NCBI GenBank assembly: GCA_946631535.1 | Contig: CAMPAF010000001.1 | Coordinates: 1 to 42,812 of the forward strand | DNA: 42,812 bases | Reading direction: 5' to 3' | Origin: an uncultured Verrucomicrobiota bacterium | GTDB lineage: Bacteria > Verrucomicrobiota > Kiritimatiellia > RFP12 > UBA1067 | Shown: positions 13,165 to 21,396 of the stretch, piece after piece | Numbering within the stretch: position 1 is the stretch's first letter | How the letters are laid out: every line of letters begins with the position of its first letter | Notes under the pieces: model-generated | Told to the model about the DNA's origin: nothing | Seen by the model: the letters and a program-made list of their open reading frames with translations, nothing else | Database searches by the model: none | Translations under genes and position numbers: made by a program

Positions 13165-14705
13165 GGCTGCACCCCCGTCATGTTGATGTTCGTGTAGCAC
13201 CTCTCGTAGAACGCGCCGCCCTCTGCGGTCTTGCGCCACGTCACGCCAAGCGTCTGGTCGTACGTGAGGTTGTAGAGCGAATTGCTTATCACCGTCTTGA
13301 CGAGGTTCGTGGCGATCGCGTCAGAATCAGGGATATCCGACATCCGGGCATAGTCTGACAGCAGCCACTTTCGCACGAGCACGATCCTGTTTGTTCCGAG
13401 CGAGGCTGCGGCTGTCGAACCATCGGCCAGCTCGAACGCGAGTATTCTTGCCTCTGGCGAACCTTGGGCATACACGTTCATGCTGAGCCCGTCGGCGTCG
13501 TCCTGAAGCAGCCAACTGTTAGAGCCCGTATAACCCAATTCCACCTTGTGCTGATAAGTCCTGGACGCGTTATAAAGACGGCCCCACCATGCGTCAGAAG
13601 TGGCACCCTTTGTGAGCGTCCCCATCTCGCACGACCAATACCCCGAAAAATTCGTAACGATGTTGCAGACGTCGTTCGTGGTGATCCTTGAGGCCGCGTT
13701 GAACCTCGACGAAACCATGCTTCCGACATTCTCCGCATACATGAGCGCGCCGCCACGGATGAACGTGTTCGTCCGGCTGTTCGAGTAATGGAACCGAAGG
13801 ATGTCCGCATCCGCGCCGGCCTGCGTCGTCCTGTACGGAGACGACGACCCGCCTGTCAGATACCACGTCCAGTTGGTTGTGCCGAACCCTTCCCACAGAT
13901 ACAGCCTCGGGCCCGACAGGTACGAATCGTCCCAGCCGTCGCCGTGCAGATCGTTGACCGCCCAGATGCCGTTCGTTATCCAGTGGTAAATCGTGCCGTC
14001 CTCCTTCACGAAGGAGCGCAGGACGTCGTTCGTGCGTATGTGCCGCGCAACGTAGTCCGTATAGTTCGTCGATGCCGTCAGGTCGGGAGCCGGAGCCTTC
14101 GCCTCGATCGTCTCGACCAGCGCCGCGTTGTTCGTCGAGAAGTCCACGACCGGCGTATGGGCATCGACATACTCCACGACGTTCGTCATGAGCCGCGCGT
14201 CGCCCGGCATGTCGTTCGGCGTCGTGTAGAGCGGCGCCACGTCCGCGTAGGCGACGGTCGGCCGAATCATGGAAAGACACACCGCCACGCAGGCGAGCCC
14301 GCGCAGGAAGTCGATCACCGCCTGCAGCTTGGTCTTCACCGCGCCGAGCGAATCGCCGCTCGTCAGGTCGTCCACGTTCAGTGTCGCTGGGTCGATGTGG
14401 ATCGCGGCCTCGTACACGTCCTCCGGGCAGTCGGTGACCTTTACCTTCGCCCACGGCATGTGCCGCACCATCCCCGCGCCGTTGCGCAGGGAAAGCATCA
14501 CCTTCGACGTGCCGAGGGGGAACGTGGCCGTCTCTTCGGCCGAGAAGCCGAGCGCCACGGATCCGCCGGGCGTCAGCTCGTCGAACGTCCTCTCGACCCC
14601 GCAGAACTCCACGAGCAGTGAACACCCCGAGAAGTCGTAGCCATCGGCCAGCGCAAGCGTTATCTCGCGCGCCGTGTCGCCTTTCAGTATGACAGGTATC
14701 GCCAT
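13161..14705 (-). CDS. Tail-fibre/baseplate-like protein with an internal signal-like segment, 514 aa
   Basis: Residues 1 to about 130 form a beta domain like the N-terminal, virion-attaching part of phage upper-baseplate or fibre proteins (IPVILKGDTAREITLALADG). Residues about 140-165 (FLRGLACVAVCLSMIRPTVA, then YAD) look exactly like a signal peptide but lie inside the protein. The remainder is Thr/Asn-rich and beta-rich, like the exported neighbours. The start at 14705 has a perfect AAGGAGG five bases away; an alternative ATG at 14720 overlaps the upstream stop. It reads as a fusion of a tail-attachment domain to a secreted adhesin-type protein. Confidence 0.75.
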   Translation of the reverse strand: MAIPVILKGDTAREITLALADGYDFSGCSLLVEFCGVERTFDELTPGGSVALGFSAEETATFPLGTSKVMLSLRNGAGMVRHMPWAKVKVTDCPEDVYEAAIHIDPATLNVDDLTSGDSLGAVKTKLQAVIDFLRGLACVAVCLSMIRPTVAYADVAPLYTTPNDMPGDARLMTNVVEYVDAHTPVVDFSTNNAALVETIEAKAPAPDLTASTNYTDYVARHIRTNDVLRSFVKEDGTIYHWITNGIWAVNDLHGDGWDDSYLSGPRLYLWEGFGTTNWTWYLTGGSSSPYRTTQAGADADILRFHYSNSRTNTFIRGGALMYAENVGSMVSSRFNAASRITTNDVCNIVTNFSGYWSCEMGTLTKGATSDAWWGRLYNASRTYQHKVELGYTGSNSWLLQDDADGLSMNVYAQGSPEARILAFELADGSTAAASLGTNRIVLVRKWLLSDYARMSDIPDSDAIATNLVKTVISNSLYNLTYDQTLGVTWRKTAEGGAFYERCYTNINMTGVQP

Positions 14706-14716
14706 ATTCGCCTCCT

Positions 14717-15175
14717 TCATTCGGTCACGGCCCGCATCTTCCACGCGCCGTCCTCGTAAACCATCACGACCTGCACCGTACCGCCGCCCTCGGTAGGCAG
14801 CTCCGCCACCTGACGCACCTCCCCCTCGGTCGGGGCGGATCCAGAGCTGAACGCGTCCACGACAAGCCGCCCCTCTCCGATCGCCGCCGGCTGGTCGTCC
14901 GACGCCGTGGCGTGAACCTCGTACTTGAAGTCACCGACGGCGGGAAAGCACGTCGCGGGGATCCGCACCGTCCACTCGCCGCCAGGATGCTCGTGCGCCT
15001 GCACGTCGAAGTACGCCCCGTTCGCACGGAACACGCGCACGAAAAGCCCCGTCACGTCGGCGGGCACCCGGCGCAGCAGGGCGACGAAGTTCCGGCCCTG
15101 CCTCGCCTTCCATGAGCGGAGCGGCACGTCGAGCCTCGTCACGTCGCAGTCGATTATGGCGTTCGTCTGTTCCAT
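14717..15175 (-). CDS. Tail or baseplate accessory protein, 152 aa
   Basis: A beta-sandwich-like protein (VPLRSWKARQGRNFVALLRR, later EWTVRIPATCFPAVGDFKYEVHA) of the kind seen in N-terminal domains of phage fibre or baseplate proteins. The C-terminus contains a linker (SSGSAPTEGE) and ends in a strand pair. GGAGG lies upstream of ATG. It opens the fibre/exported group and follows the late-group element at 15191-15210. Confidence 0.7.
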   Translation of the reverse strand: MEQTNAIIDCDVTRLDVPLRSWKARQGRNFVALLRRVPADVTGLFVRVFRANGAYFDVQAHEHPGGEWTVRIPATCFPAVGDFKYEVHATASDDQPAAIGEGRLVVDAFSSGSAPTEGEVRQVAELPTEGGGTVQVVMVYEDGAWKMRAVTE

Positions 15176-15190
15176 CTTCAGTCCTCCGTG

Positions 15191-15210
15191 TTTGGACCAG
15201 CCGTCAAAAC
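15191..15210 (-). promoter_or_regulatory. Late-group element TTTGGACCAGCCGTCAAAA
   Basis: One of four related sites with imperfect dyad TTTRGAC-N5-GTCAAAA. Here it is fully intergenic, 15 bases ahead of the start of the fibre gene group. Confidence 0.55.
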
Positions 15211-15289
15211 GCCTCGCGCACACGCGCACGCGCAGGTAAGTAATAATATACTTATGGGGGAATACATCATCGCTTGATCCTGACTCAAA

Positions 15290-15321
15290 GGGGAGAATGG
15301 GGGTGGTGGGGGAAAGAGGGG
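15290..15321 (+). other. G-quadruplex motif (G4-N5-G5-N4-G5-N5-G4)
   Basis: Four runs of four or five G with short loops on the plus strand, which is the template strand for leftward transcription. A second, stronger motif is at 31775-31808. Confidence 0.75.
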
Positions 15322-15336
15322 AAACGCCGTCCGCCT

Positions 15337-15389
15337 ACTGCGTCAAAGATACAGTCGCTGGCATCCAGGAACTGCGTCAAAGATACAGT
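15337..15389 (+). repeat. Dispersed palindromic element, copies 1 and 2
   Basis: ACTGCGTCAAAGATACAGT at 15337-15355 and 15371-15389, same orientation, 34 bp apart. Arms ACTGCGTC and GATACAGT pair except at the two internal bases, around an AAA centre. Confidence 0.9.
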
Positions 15390-15412
15390 CGATCCCATGT
15401 CCGCGCCCTCCG

Positions 15413-15646
15413 TCAGCTCGGCGGATTGAACGACACCGCCGTGCAGTTCGCCGCGTTCGTGTTGCACCCTCCGTTGCGGAAGAATCCGTTGATGGCAAGG
15501 GCGAGCGCGGACTCGTCGATCCCGATCTTGATCTTCCCGCCGGTCTTGTCGATGCGGACGAGGAAGCCGCTCTCGACGTTGGTCAGCGCGGCCAGCTCCT
15601 TCATGTCCTCCTTCGACAACTGCGTTATGTAGTTCTTCGGTGTCAT
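15413..15646 (-). CDS. Small hypothetical tail-region protein, 77 aa
   Basis: A compact protein (MTPKNYITQLSKEDMKELAAL then GFLVRIDKTGGKIKIGIDESALA) with one helix pair and a strand pair. Its start overlaps the stop of the 116-aa gene. The C-terminus carries two cysteines (GGCNTNAANC). No family is recognised; position suggests a tail-tip accessory. Confidence 0.65.
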   Translation of the reverse strand: MTPKNYITQLSKEDMKELAALTNVESGFLVRIDKTGGKIKIGIDESALALAINGFFRNGGCNTNAANCTAVSFNPPS

Positions 15647-15993
15647 GACTGCCACCCCGAATCGTAGGTTCCCTGCTTGCCACGCACCTGGATCGTGTTG
15701 TTCGTTATCACGAGCGCGTAGAGGTTCGAGCCGTTTATCTGCTGGTACGAGACGCTTTTCGTCGTGCCTCGGCTCCCGGGCTCGACCGCACCTCCCGGCC
15801 ACTGCCAGTAGTTGAGGTTGATGTCTCCGCTCTCGCCCTGCGCGGTGGAGAGCGACACGCCGTTCTTCGTCGTGACGGTCGAGTTTATGCGCTGGTACGC
15901 GTAGTACGCGCCGCCCACCGCCGGACCCGTCGAGCGAAGGGACACGGTGGATCCGCCGCCTGTCACGACGCCGTTTCCTGTGTAGTAGCCCAT
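15643..15993 (-). CDS. Small tail-tip/fibre-like protein, 116 aa
   Basis: Ser/Thr/Gly/Asn-rich and beta-rich throughout (GYYTGNGVVTGGGSTVSLRS at the start), like repeat-containing tail-surface proteins. It starts two bases after the stop of the 414-aa tail protein and overlaps the next gene. No specific family is recognised. Confidence 0.65.
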   Translation of the reverse strand: MGYYTGNGVVTGGGSTVSLRSTGPAVGGAYYAYQRINSTVTTKNGVSLSTAQGESGDINLNYWQWPGGAVEPGSRGTTKSVSYQQINGSNLYALVITNNTIQVRGKQGTYDSGWQS

Positions 15994-15994
15994 A

Positions 15995-17239
15995 TCAGGT
16001 GATCTCCTTTTCTGCCGTAATCGACCACATCGGGTAGTCCTTGTCTCCGCACGCCTTCGGCTCCCCGACGGAAGTGAAGCCGTTCCCTGCGGTCGGCGCC
16101 GCGTCGCCTCCGGGCGCGTACGTCGTCGCCCTGGCGACGTACTTCCCGCCAACCACGTCGGATGCGCACGGCATGTTGTTCTCTGCGCACACCACGGGCG
16201 TGCAGCTCGCCTCGATGTCGCACGTCTGCAAGTTGCCGCCTCCGGACACGGCGCTCATGAGGTACTGCGCCCTCGCCCTCGCCACCACGGACACGCTCAC
16301 GCTGAACAGGTTGATCGCGTTCGCGCCCTCGTTTGCGACCGCCGAGACCGTGATCGTCGGGAACTTCCCCACGGCCGTCTGGACGCGTACGGATGTAATC
16401 ATCCACCCGGATATCGTCATCGTGCTGCCGGACTTCGTGGCCGAGTACGCCTTGCCCAGTTGCGTCGAGAAGGTCACATCGCCCACGACCCTGTACGTCA
16501 CGGTCGGGTTGCGCCATATCCCGCCGATGTCGTTCACGCCAGACGAGTACCTTCCAGCGCCACCATTCTGCGTCGTGCCGCTCCAGGTCGCATTGGCCGC
16601 GCACGTCCTGCGCTTGCCGTCCCCGCTGTCGCTCGAGATCGGTATGAGGTTCGCGCTTGCGAACCCGAAGTAGTCCGTCACGTCCCCGAACTTCGTCCAC
16701 TGCGCCGTGAGCGTGTAGTTCGCGCTTATGGCCGCGGAAAGCAGCGCCTGGGTGAATCGGCCCTGCTCGTCGATGTAAAGCACCCCGTTAAGGGAATATC
16801 CTCGGAACACGCCGGCGCCGGTCGGCGGCGTGATCGACGTTATGGCGGAAGTCAGCGCGGTGTTGGAGTAGAACCCTCCGCCGTTCAGCTTGTAGTAGAA
16901 CGAGGCCGTGCCGCCGCTCCCTCCGTTCCTGTTGAGCGTTATGGTCGCGTACGCGTTCCATCCGGCGTAGACCGTGATTCCGTCCGTCGGCGCGGTGGAC
17001 GGATACAGCATGCTTCCGCTTGCGCTCACGTACTGCGTGCCGCTCCCCGAAGACGAGCTCCAGAACCCGGAGAAGATGTAGTTGCTCCTCGTCGGCTTCG
17101 TGATGGAATACACCCTGTACGACACCCCCGAGTTCTTGGCGCTCGCCCAGTACGTCGGGCTGGACGTCTGATAGTACAGCGGCGTGGTGGAATTGAGGGT
17201 GCCGCCGTTCGCGCTGAAGTTTACCGTTCTCCACGCCAT
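15995..17239 (-). CDS. Tail-tip/adhesin-like protein with InlB/Flg_new-type repeats, 414 aa
   Basis: Residues 1 to about 180 contain two or three beta-repeat units of the InlB B-repeat (Flg_new) type: strands such as TVNFSANGGT and ATITLNRNGG, then IFSGFW and ITVYAGW at the usual spacing. These small beta-grasp-like units occur in surface proteins of several bacterial groups and in phage tail proteins. The C-terminal part is beta-rich, with cysteines (QTCDIEASCTPVVC). The gene follows the tape measure, where distal-tail and receptor-contacting proteins are encoded. It likely takes part in host binding. Confidence 0.7.
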   Translation of the reverse strand: MAWRTVNFSANGGTLNSTTPLYYQTSSPTYWASAKNSGVSYRVYSITKPTRSNYIFSGFWSSSSGSGTQYVSASGSMLYPSTAPTDGITVYAGWNAYATITLNRNGGSGGTASFYYKLNGGGFYSNTALTSAITSITPPTGAGVFRGYSLNGVLYIDEQGRFTQALLSAAISANYTLTAQWTKFGDVTDYFGFASANLIPISSDSGDGKRRTCAANATWSGTTQNGGAGRYSSGVNDIGGIWRNPTVTYRVVGDVTFSTQLGKAYSATKSGSTMTISGWMITSVRVQTAVGKFPTITVSAVANEGANAINLFSVSVSVVARARAQYLMSAVSGGGNLQTCDIEASCTPVVCAENNMPCASDVVGGKYVARATTYAPGGDAAPTAGNGFTSVGEPKACGDKDYPMWSITAEKEIT

Positions 17240-17243
17240 CGCG

Positions 17244-18788
17244 TCACCCCTTTATCTGCAAGAGTTCGTCCAGCTTCTCCGCGAGGTTGCGGGTGTTCTC
17301 GGCGGTCTCGATCACGGCCCTGTCCGCCGCCGCCTTCTCCTCCTTCGCGAACGCCACCTGGCGCACCGCCTCGTCGGACGCGGACAGCGATCCGAACTCC
17401 GCCGTGCGCCAGTCCCTGCGCCTGAACTTCAGCCGCTCGAAGTCCTTCTCCCACTGCGCCTCGGCCATCGCCTGGGCCTTCTGCTCGTCGATGACGGCCT
17501 GCATCTGCGACTGGTTCCTGTACCATCCCCACGCGGTCGAAAGCGACCCCTGCGCGGCGCTCTGCCGGCTCTTCGCCTCGCCCTCGGCCCTCTGGCGCTC
17601 CGACAGCTCCGCGCGAAGGTCGCTTATCCTCTGCGCGGCCAGCTCCCTCTCGACCCTCTGGCGCTCGCGCAGCTCCTCCTCGGCGGCACGGCGTATCGTC
17701 TCCTGCTGCCTCTGCCATTCCTCCTCGGCCCGGCGGGCATCCTCCTGCTCGACGTAGGCCACGTAGTCGTCATACGCCTTCTTGCGCTCGTCTATCTCCA
17801 GGCTCGCCCGGTCCTCGATGTTCTTCCGCTCCTGCGCCTCCGCAGTCCTCGCCTCGGCCATCGCCGCCACGTCCGCCTTGCGGTTCCTCACGTCCCGGTC
17901 CGCGTTGTAGATGCGCTCCTGGAGCGCGGCCTTTCGCTGAAGCAGCTTCTCCTCCTCCTCGGCGGACTTCTTGAACCCGAGATCCTGCACCGACTCCTGG
18001 CTCTGCATGTAGGCGATCTTCCTGTCCAGCTCGACCATCTGCCGCTTCAGGCGCGCGCGCTTGTCGGTCGCCTTCGCAAGCTGCTCCTCCGCCGACGCCT
18101 GGCGCACCGCGGCCGCCTCCGCGTCCTTGTCGAACTTCGCCAGCGACTGCTTCGCCTTCTCCTCTGCGATCAGCACGTCGTGGTACTTCCCTATCGCCGT
18201 GGCCTCCTCGGGACTGGAAGCGCCGGCCATCGCGTTGAACTTGTCGCGCTGCATCCCCAGCATCGTCGCGTCGTTCCCGGCCGACGCCACGCGCTCCTTC
18301 GCCGCCTGCATCTTGAGATAGGCCTGCGTCACGTCCTCGACGGCCTGTCTCGCCTTCTCCGCCCCGCTGACCTCCCTCGCCCACGCGTCGGACCACTTCT
18401 GGAACGCCTCCTCCCACTTCGACGCGGCCTCTTCGGCCTGCCTCTTCAGCGCCCGGTTCTCCTTCTTCAGCTCCTCGATCGGGTCTTTGATGCCAAACAG
18501 CGGCATGATGACCTTTTCATTTAGCCACGTGCCGATGTCCCATCCCACCTTGAAGGCGCCGATCACGGACATCGCCTTCGCGCCGAACCCGCTCAGAGCG
18601 CCCTGTATCTTGCCGAACGCGCCCGGCAGCCTGCCGAGCTGCTGCACCGTCTTGTCGGTTTCGCTCTGCGCCTCGCGGTTCATCCTCTGGATGTCGCGCG
18701 AAAGCTGGGCGACCTGCTGCTTCGTCGCCTTGATCCCGGCGTCCTTCAGGTACGTCGAGAGGTGTATCTTGACTTCCTCACCCGCCAT
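17244..18788 (-). CDS. Tail tape measure protein, 514 aa
   Basis: A long helical, coiled-coil protein rich in Ala, Glu, Lys and Arg, with one hydrophobic/glycine patch near residues 60-100 (GALSGFGAKAMSVIGAFKVG). It lies after the tail tube and probable chaperone and before the tail tip, the classic order. Such proteins set tail length at roughly 0.15 nm per residue, so a short tail near 75-80 nm would be expected. It overlaps the upstream gene by 11 bp. Confidence 0.8.
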   Translation of the reverse strand: MAGEEVKIHLSTYLKDAGIKATKQQVAQLSRDIQRMNREAQSETDKTVQQLGRLPGAFGKIQGALSGFGAKAMSVIGAFKVGWDIGTWLNEKVIMPLFGIKDPIEELKKENRALKRQAEEAASKWEEAFQKWSDAWAREVSGAEKARQAVEDVTQAYLKMQAAKERVASAGNDATMLGMQRDKFNAMAGASSPEEATAIGKYHDVLIAEEKAKQSLAKFDKDAEAAAVRQASAEEQLAKATDKRARLKRQMVELDRKIAYMQSQESVQDLGFKKSAEEEEKLLQRKAALQERIYNADRDVRNRKADVAAMAEARTAEAQERKNIEDRASLEIDERKKAYDDYVAYVEQEDARRAEEEWQRQQETIRRAAEEELRERQRVERELAAQRISDLRAELSERQRAEGEAKSRQSAAQGSLSTAWGWYRNQSQMQAVIDEQKAQAMAEAQWEKDFERLKFRRRDWRTAEFGSLSASDEAVRQVAFAKEEKAAADRAVIETAENTRNLAEKLDELLQIKG

Positions 18789-19494
18789 GGCCGCGCTCCC
18801 TCTCCAGCCTCGCCCTTATCTCGTTGAGCGTGCTCGTGTAGTCCACTTGCAGCTTGGACGTGTTGCGCGAGACGGTCGCGCCCGCCTCCACCTGGGACGC
18901 AAGCACCATCGCGTTGAGGCGCGACGGCGTCTGCGCCATCAGGTCGAGGTACGACAGGCCGGTCAGCGCGGCCGCCTGCGCCATCACGCGCTCCAGCCTT
19001 TCGAGGTTCGCCACCGCCGCGCTCTTCCCGGACCTGCGCAGGTGCTCCATCTTCATCGGAGACATGGCGGGCACCGCGTCGTCGAATCCCCACGTCGCGT
19101 AGTGGCACGCCCTCGCCATCTCGCGCACCGTGCACGGAACCTTGCGCAACCACGCCCTGACGGCCTTCTCGATGGCCTTCGGCGTCTCCAGCCCGTCGAA
19201 CGCGGACGGATCCGTGGCGTGGGCGCACGCGAAGTAGAAGAAGTTCTGCTGCGTCTCTTCGTCGCACGGAACATGCCCCGCGTAGTCCTGCAGCCACATC
19301 AGCGCGCAGGCGGTCGGCTCGTGGAAGGGCACGTCGCCCGCCCATCCGATGCGCGGATGGTTGGCGGGCGTGGTCTCCGCGCCGTCCTCCAGGCGAAGGG
19401 CGAGCTGGTTCAGGCGGTCGAAGTCGTCGAGCGTCGGGTTCAGCCCCTCCGCCCGCATGTCCTCGAAGTCGCCTTTCGCAAGTTCCGCGACCAT
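18778..19494 (-). CDS. Probable tail assembly chaperone, 238 aa
   Basis: A helical, acidic protein with no signal peptide, containing several Trp/Cys residues (WLQDYAGHVPCDEE, ACHYATWGFDD). No family is recognised with confidence. The call rests on its position between the tail tube and tape-measure genes. There is no sign of the frameshifted chaperone pair typical of lambda-like tails. Confidence 0.5.
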   Translation of the reverse strand: MVAELAKGDFEDMRAEGLNPTLDDFDRLNQLALRLEDGAETTPANHPRIGWAGDVPFHEPTACALMWLQDYAGHVPCDEETQQNFFYFACAHATDPSAFDGLETPKAIEKAVRAWLRKVPCTVREMARACHYATWGFDDAVPAMSPMKMEHLRRSGKSAAVANLERLERVMAQAAALTGLSYLDLMAQTPSRLNAMVLASQVEAGATVSRNTSKLQVDYTSTLNEIRARLERERGHGG

Positions 19495-19507
19495 CTGGAC
19501 GGCCCCC

Positions 19508-20197
19508 TTACGTCGGCTCTGCGCCGACCAGCGAATCCGTCACCGAATACGTGACCGTCACGTAGTCGTTCTCGGGCGAAGTCTTGCTCACGGGGTCGCT
19601 GACCACCTTCGTCGCGCCGCTGACCGCAGGCGCGGATATCGCCGCGCCGGTCCCGCTCGTGTGCGTGAACTGCGCGACCACCTTTCCGTCCGCGCAGTCG
19701 TTGTTCTCGATGACGCCCTTCGGATCGGCAAGGGACGGCGATATCGAGAACGTGAAGGTGGACTCGGTGAGCGTGTCCGGCGTATTCTCCCCGAGCATCC
19801 CGAGAATGTCCTGCGCCTTGTGCCGCGCCGACAGGGCGATCTCGCCGCAGCTGTACGTGCGCCGCGTCGTCGCGTTGTCGTTCACCTGCGTCCCGCTCAC
19901 GCTCGCCGTGGGCGCCGAGCCCTTGGCGGTCTTGACCACGATCTGCGTAATCATGACCTTCTTCTCGTCGATGGTCACGACCGTGCCGAGGTCCGGCAGC
20001 TCGTCCACGTCGTCCACGCACGTGTACTCCGCGCTGGGCGCGATCCGCTGCGCGTACGCGTCGCGGTGCGTCGTGTCGCCCACCGCGTTCGGGCACTCCG
20101 CAACGGAGCCGGACGCGTTCGCGTCGCTCGACTTCACCTTCCACTTCGCGCCCATCGAGAATATGTCGGTGGCCGCGTTGAACCCGTTGTTTGCCAT
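19508..20197 (-). CDS. Major tail (tube) protein, 229 aa
   Basis: A beta-rich protein starting MANNGFNAATDIFSMGAKWK, with Thr/Val/Ser-rich strands and a C-terminal Ig-like stretch (SPENDYVTVTYSVTDSLVG). Its size and its place just before the chaperone and tape measure fit a siphovirus tail tube. The start overlaps the upstream stop as TAATG, with AGGAGGAAAC ahead. Confidence 0.7.
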   Translation of the reverse strand: MANNGFNAATDIFSMGAKWKVKSSDANASGSVAECPNAVGDTTHRDAYAQRIAPSAEYTCVDDVDELPDLGTVVTIDEKKVMITQIVVKTAKGSAPTASVSGTQVNDNATTRRTYSCGEIALSARHKAQDILGMLGENTPDTLTESTFTFSISPSLADPKGVIENNDCADGKVVAQFTHTSGTGAAISAPAVSGATKVVSDPVSKTSPENDYVTVTYSVTDSLVGAEPT

Positions 20198-20661
20198 TAC
20201 GTTTCCTCCTGTTCTTCGGTTGGCTTGATGCGACCCGAGAGGGTCACGTTCCATACGGCGAACCACTCGCCGGTCGTCGTGTCGAAGTCCTTGTCGTCGC
20301 CGTTGCGCTGGAGCCCGTCCACATGCGCCCTGGCCGTGTCGAGCGATCCGTCCACGTCCTCCATCACGCCCTCGAGCCAGAGCGCTATCTTCTCGTGCGC
20401 GTCCCGGAACAGCCCGCCGTTCGCGCTCTCGGCCTGCTCCACGTAAAGCCTTATCTCCGCCGACAGCGTGAAGAACGGCGAAGCCTCCCGCGTCTGCACG
20501 AAGTTGTACGCCCGCACCTGGATTGTGGTCAGGTCCTCGTCCTTCTGCTCACCCGCGTCGGCCGTCTCCAGAAGCCCGACCGCGCGGACCTCCGGGACGA
20601 GCGCGCGAAGCGTCTCCAGCAGCTTCGCCTCCATCGACGCGCTGACCGACACCGCGCTCAT
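20197..20661 (-). CDS. Tail terminator/completion-like protein, 154 aa
   Basis: A small alpha/beta protein (MEAKLLETLRALVPEVRAVG at the start, strands such as FFTLSAEIRLYVE and WFAVWNVTLSGRI later). Proteins of this size between the gp10-like and tail-tube genes are usually tail terminators (gpU-like). No sequence signature proves it. Confidence 0.55.
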   Translation of the reverse strand: MSAVSVSASMEAKLLETLRALVPEVRAVGLLETADAGEQKDEDLTTIQVRAYNFVQTREASPFFTLSAEIRLYVEQAESANGGLFRDAHEKIALWLEGVMEDVDGSLDTARAHVDGLQRNGDDKDFDTTTGEWFAVWNVTLSGRIKPTEEQEET

Positions 20662-21392
20662 GCCCTGAACCTCCTCGACCGCAGGCCGCTCTCGATCTTC
20701 TTGTTGATGATGTTCGTCGCCTTCTGCACGGCGATCGCGAACACCCCCGGCGGCATGGCCGACCGGATGTACTTCAATTTGTTCACGATGTCGATGTCGC
20801 ACCGGATCGGCGCGGACGTGTCCACGGTCCCGTCGGGCAGCACCTCGCGCAGCTCCGTGATGCCTCCGTCCACCATGCCGGGCGTTATGACCGCCTTCGG
20901 GTTCTCGTCCTGCATGGACTGCCGGAAAAGCGACTTCATGAACCAGCCCCAGGACTTCTTGGCCAGTCCCCAGTTCCGTATCTGGCCGTAGTTCCTCTGC
21001 GCCTCCTTGCGCATCTGCGCCTCGGAGAAGGGGCGCACCCTCTGTCCGCCCCTCGGCCCCCTGACATACTCGCCGCCGTACACGTAGCGGTGGTCGAGCC
21101 AGTTCGTGCCGTTGCCCCAGCGGATGAGCTGCATCCTCCGGAGCGGCCTCCCGCTGTGCCCGCGCTTGATCCACTTCGGCGGCAGGTACGACTTCGAAAT
21201 CTCCATGCGCTCGATGAACTTCCTCGACCTCCGCGTCCTCGCGCGGAGCGAGCGTATGAGGTCGATCGTCACGGAGCGCAGCGCCGAGCGCATGTCCCTC
21301 TGCGTCTCCTTCTGGTAGCGGGCCAGCGCCTTGATGAAGTCGGCAATGCCCCGCTCCGACACCTCGCACTCGAATGCTATCGCGGCCGGCAT
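20658..21392 (-). CDS. HK97 gp10-like head-tail joining/tail completion protein, 244 aa
   Basis: The start (about residues 10-50: GIADFIKALARYQKETQRDM then RSALRSVTIDLIRSLRARTRR) resembles the N-terminal helices of the HK97 gp10 family. The protein is longer than the usual 120-160 aa, with a basic middle and a C-terminal helix. It overlaps the next gene (ATGA) and sits in the neck block. Confidence 0.6.
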   Translation of the reverse strand: MPAAIAFECEVSERGIADFIKALARYQKETQRDMRSALRSVTIDLIRSLRARTRRSRKFIERMEISKSYLPPKWIKRGHSGRPLRRMQLIRWGNGTNWLDHRYVYGGEYVRGPRGGQRVRPFSEAQMRKEAQRNYGQIRNWGLAKKSWGWFMKSLFRQSMQDENPKAVITPGMVDGGITELREVLPDGTVDTSAPIRCDIDIVNKLKYIRSAMPPGVFAIAVQKATNIINKKIESGLRSRRFRA

Positions 21393-21396
21393 CGCG

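Larger units (their letters stand above)
15211..15412. other. Intergenic region between tail-tip and fibre genes
   Basis: About 200 bp without a convincing gene. From right to left it holds two copies of the dispersed 19-bp palindrome (15337-15355, 15371-15389), a G-quadruplex motif (15290-15321), an AT-rich block (about 15238-15258) that could hold a leftward promoter, and a CG-alternating block (15217-15237). Parts of it resemble both ends of the rusA region. Confidence 0.7.

Noticed and set aside
15285..15683. Minus-strand ORF of 132 codons
   Set aside because: It overlaps the better 77-aa gene in another frame, and its end translates repeats and the G-quadruplex complement.
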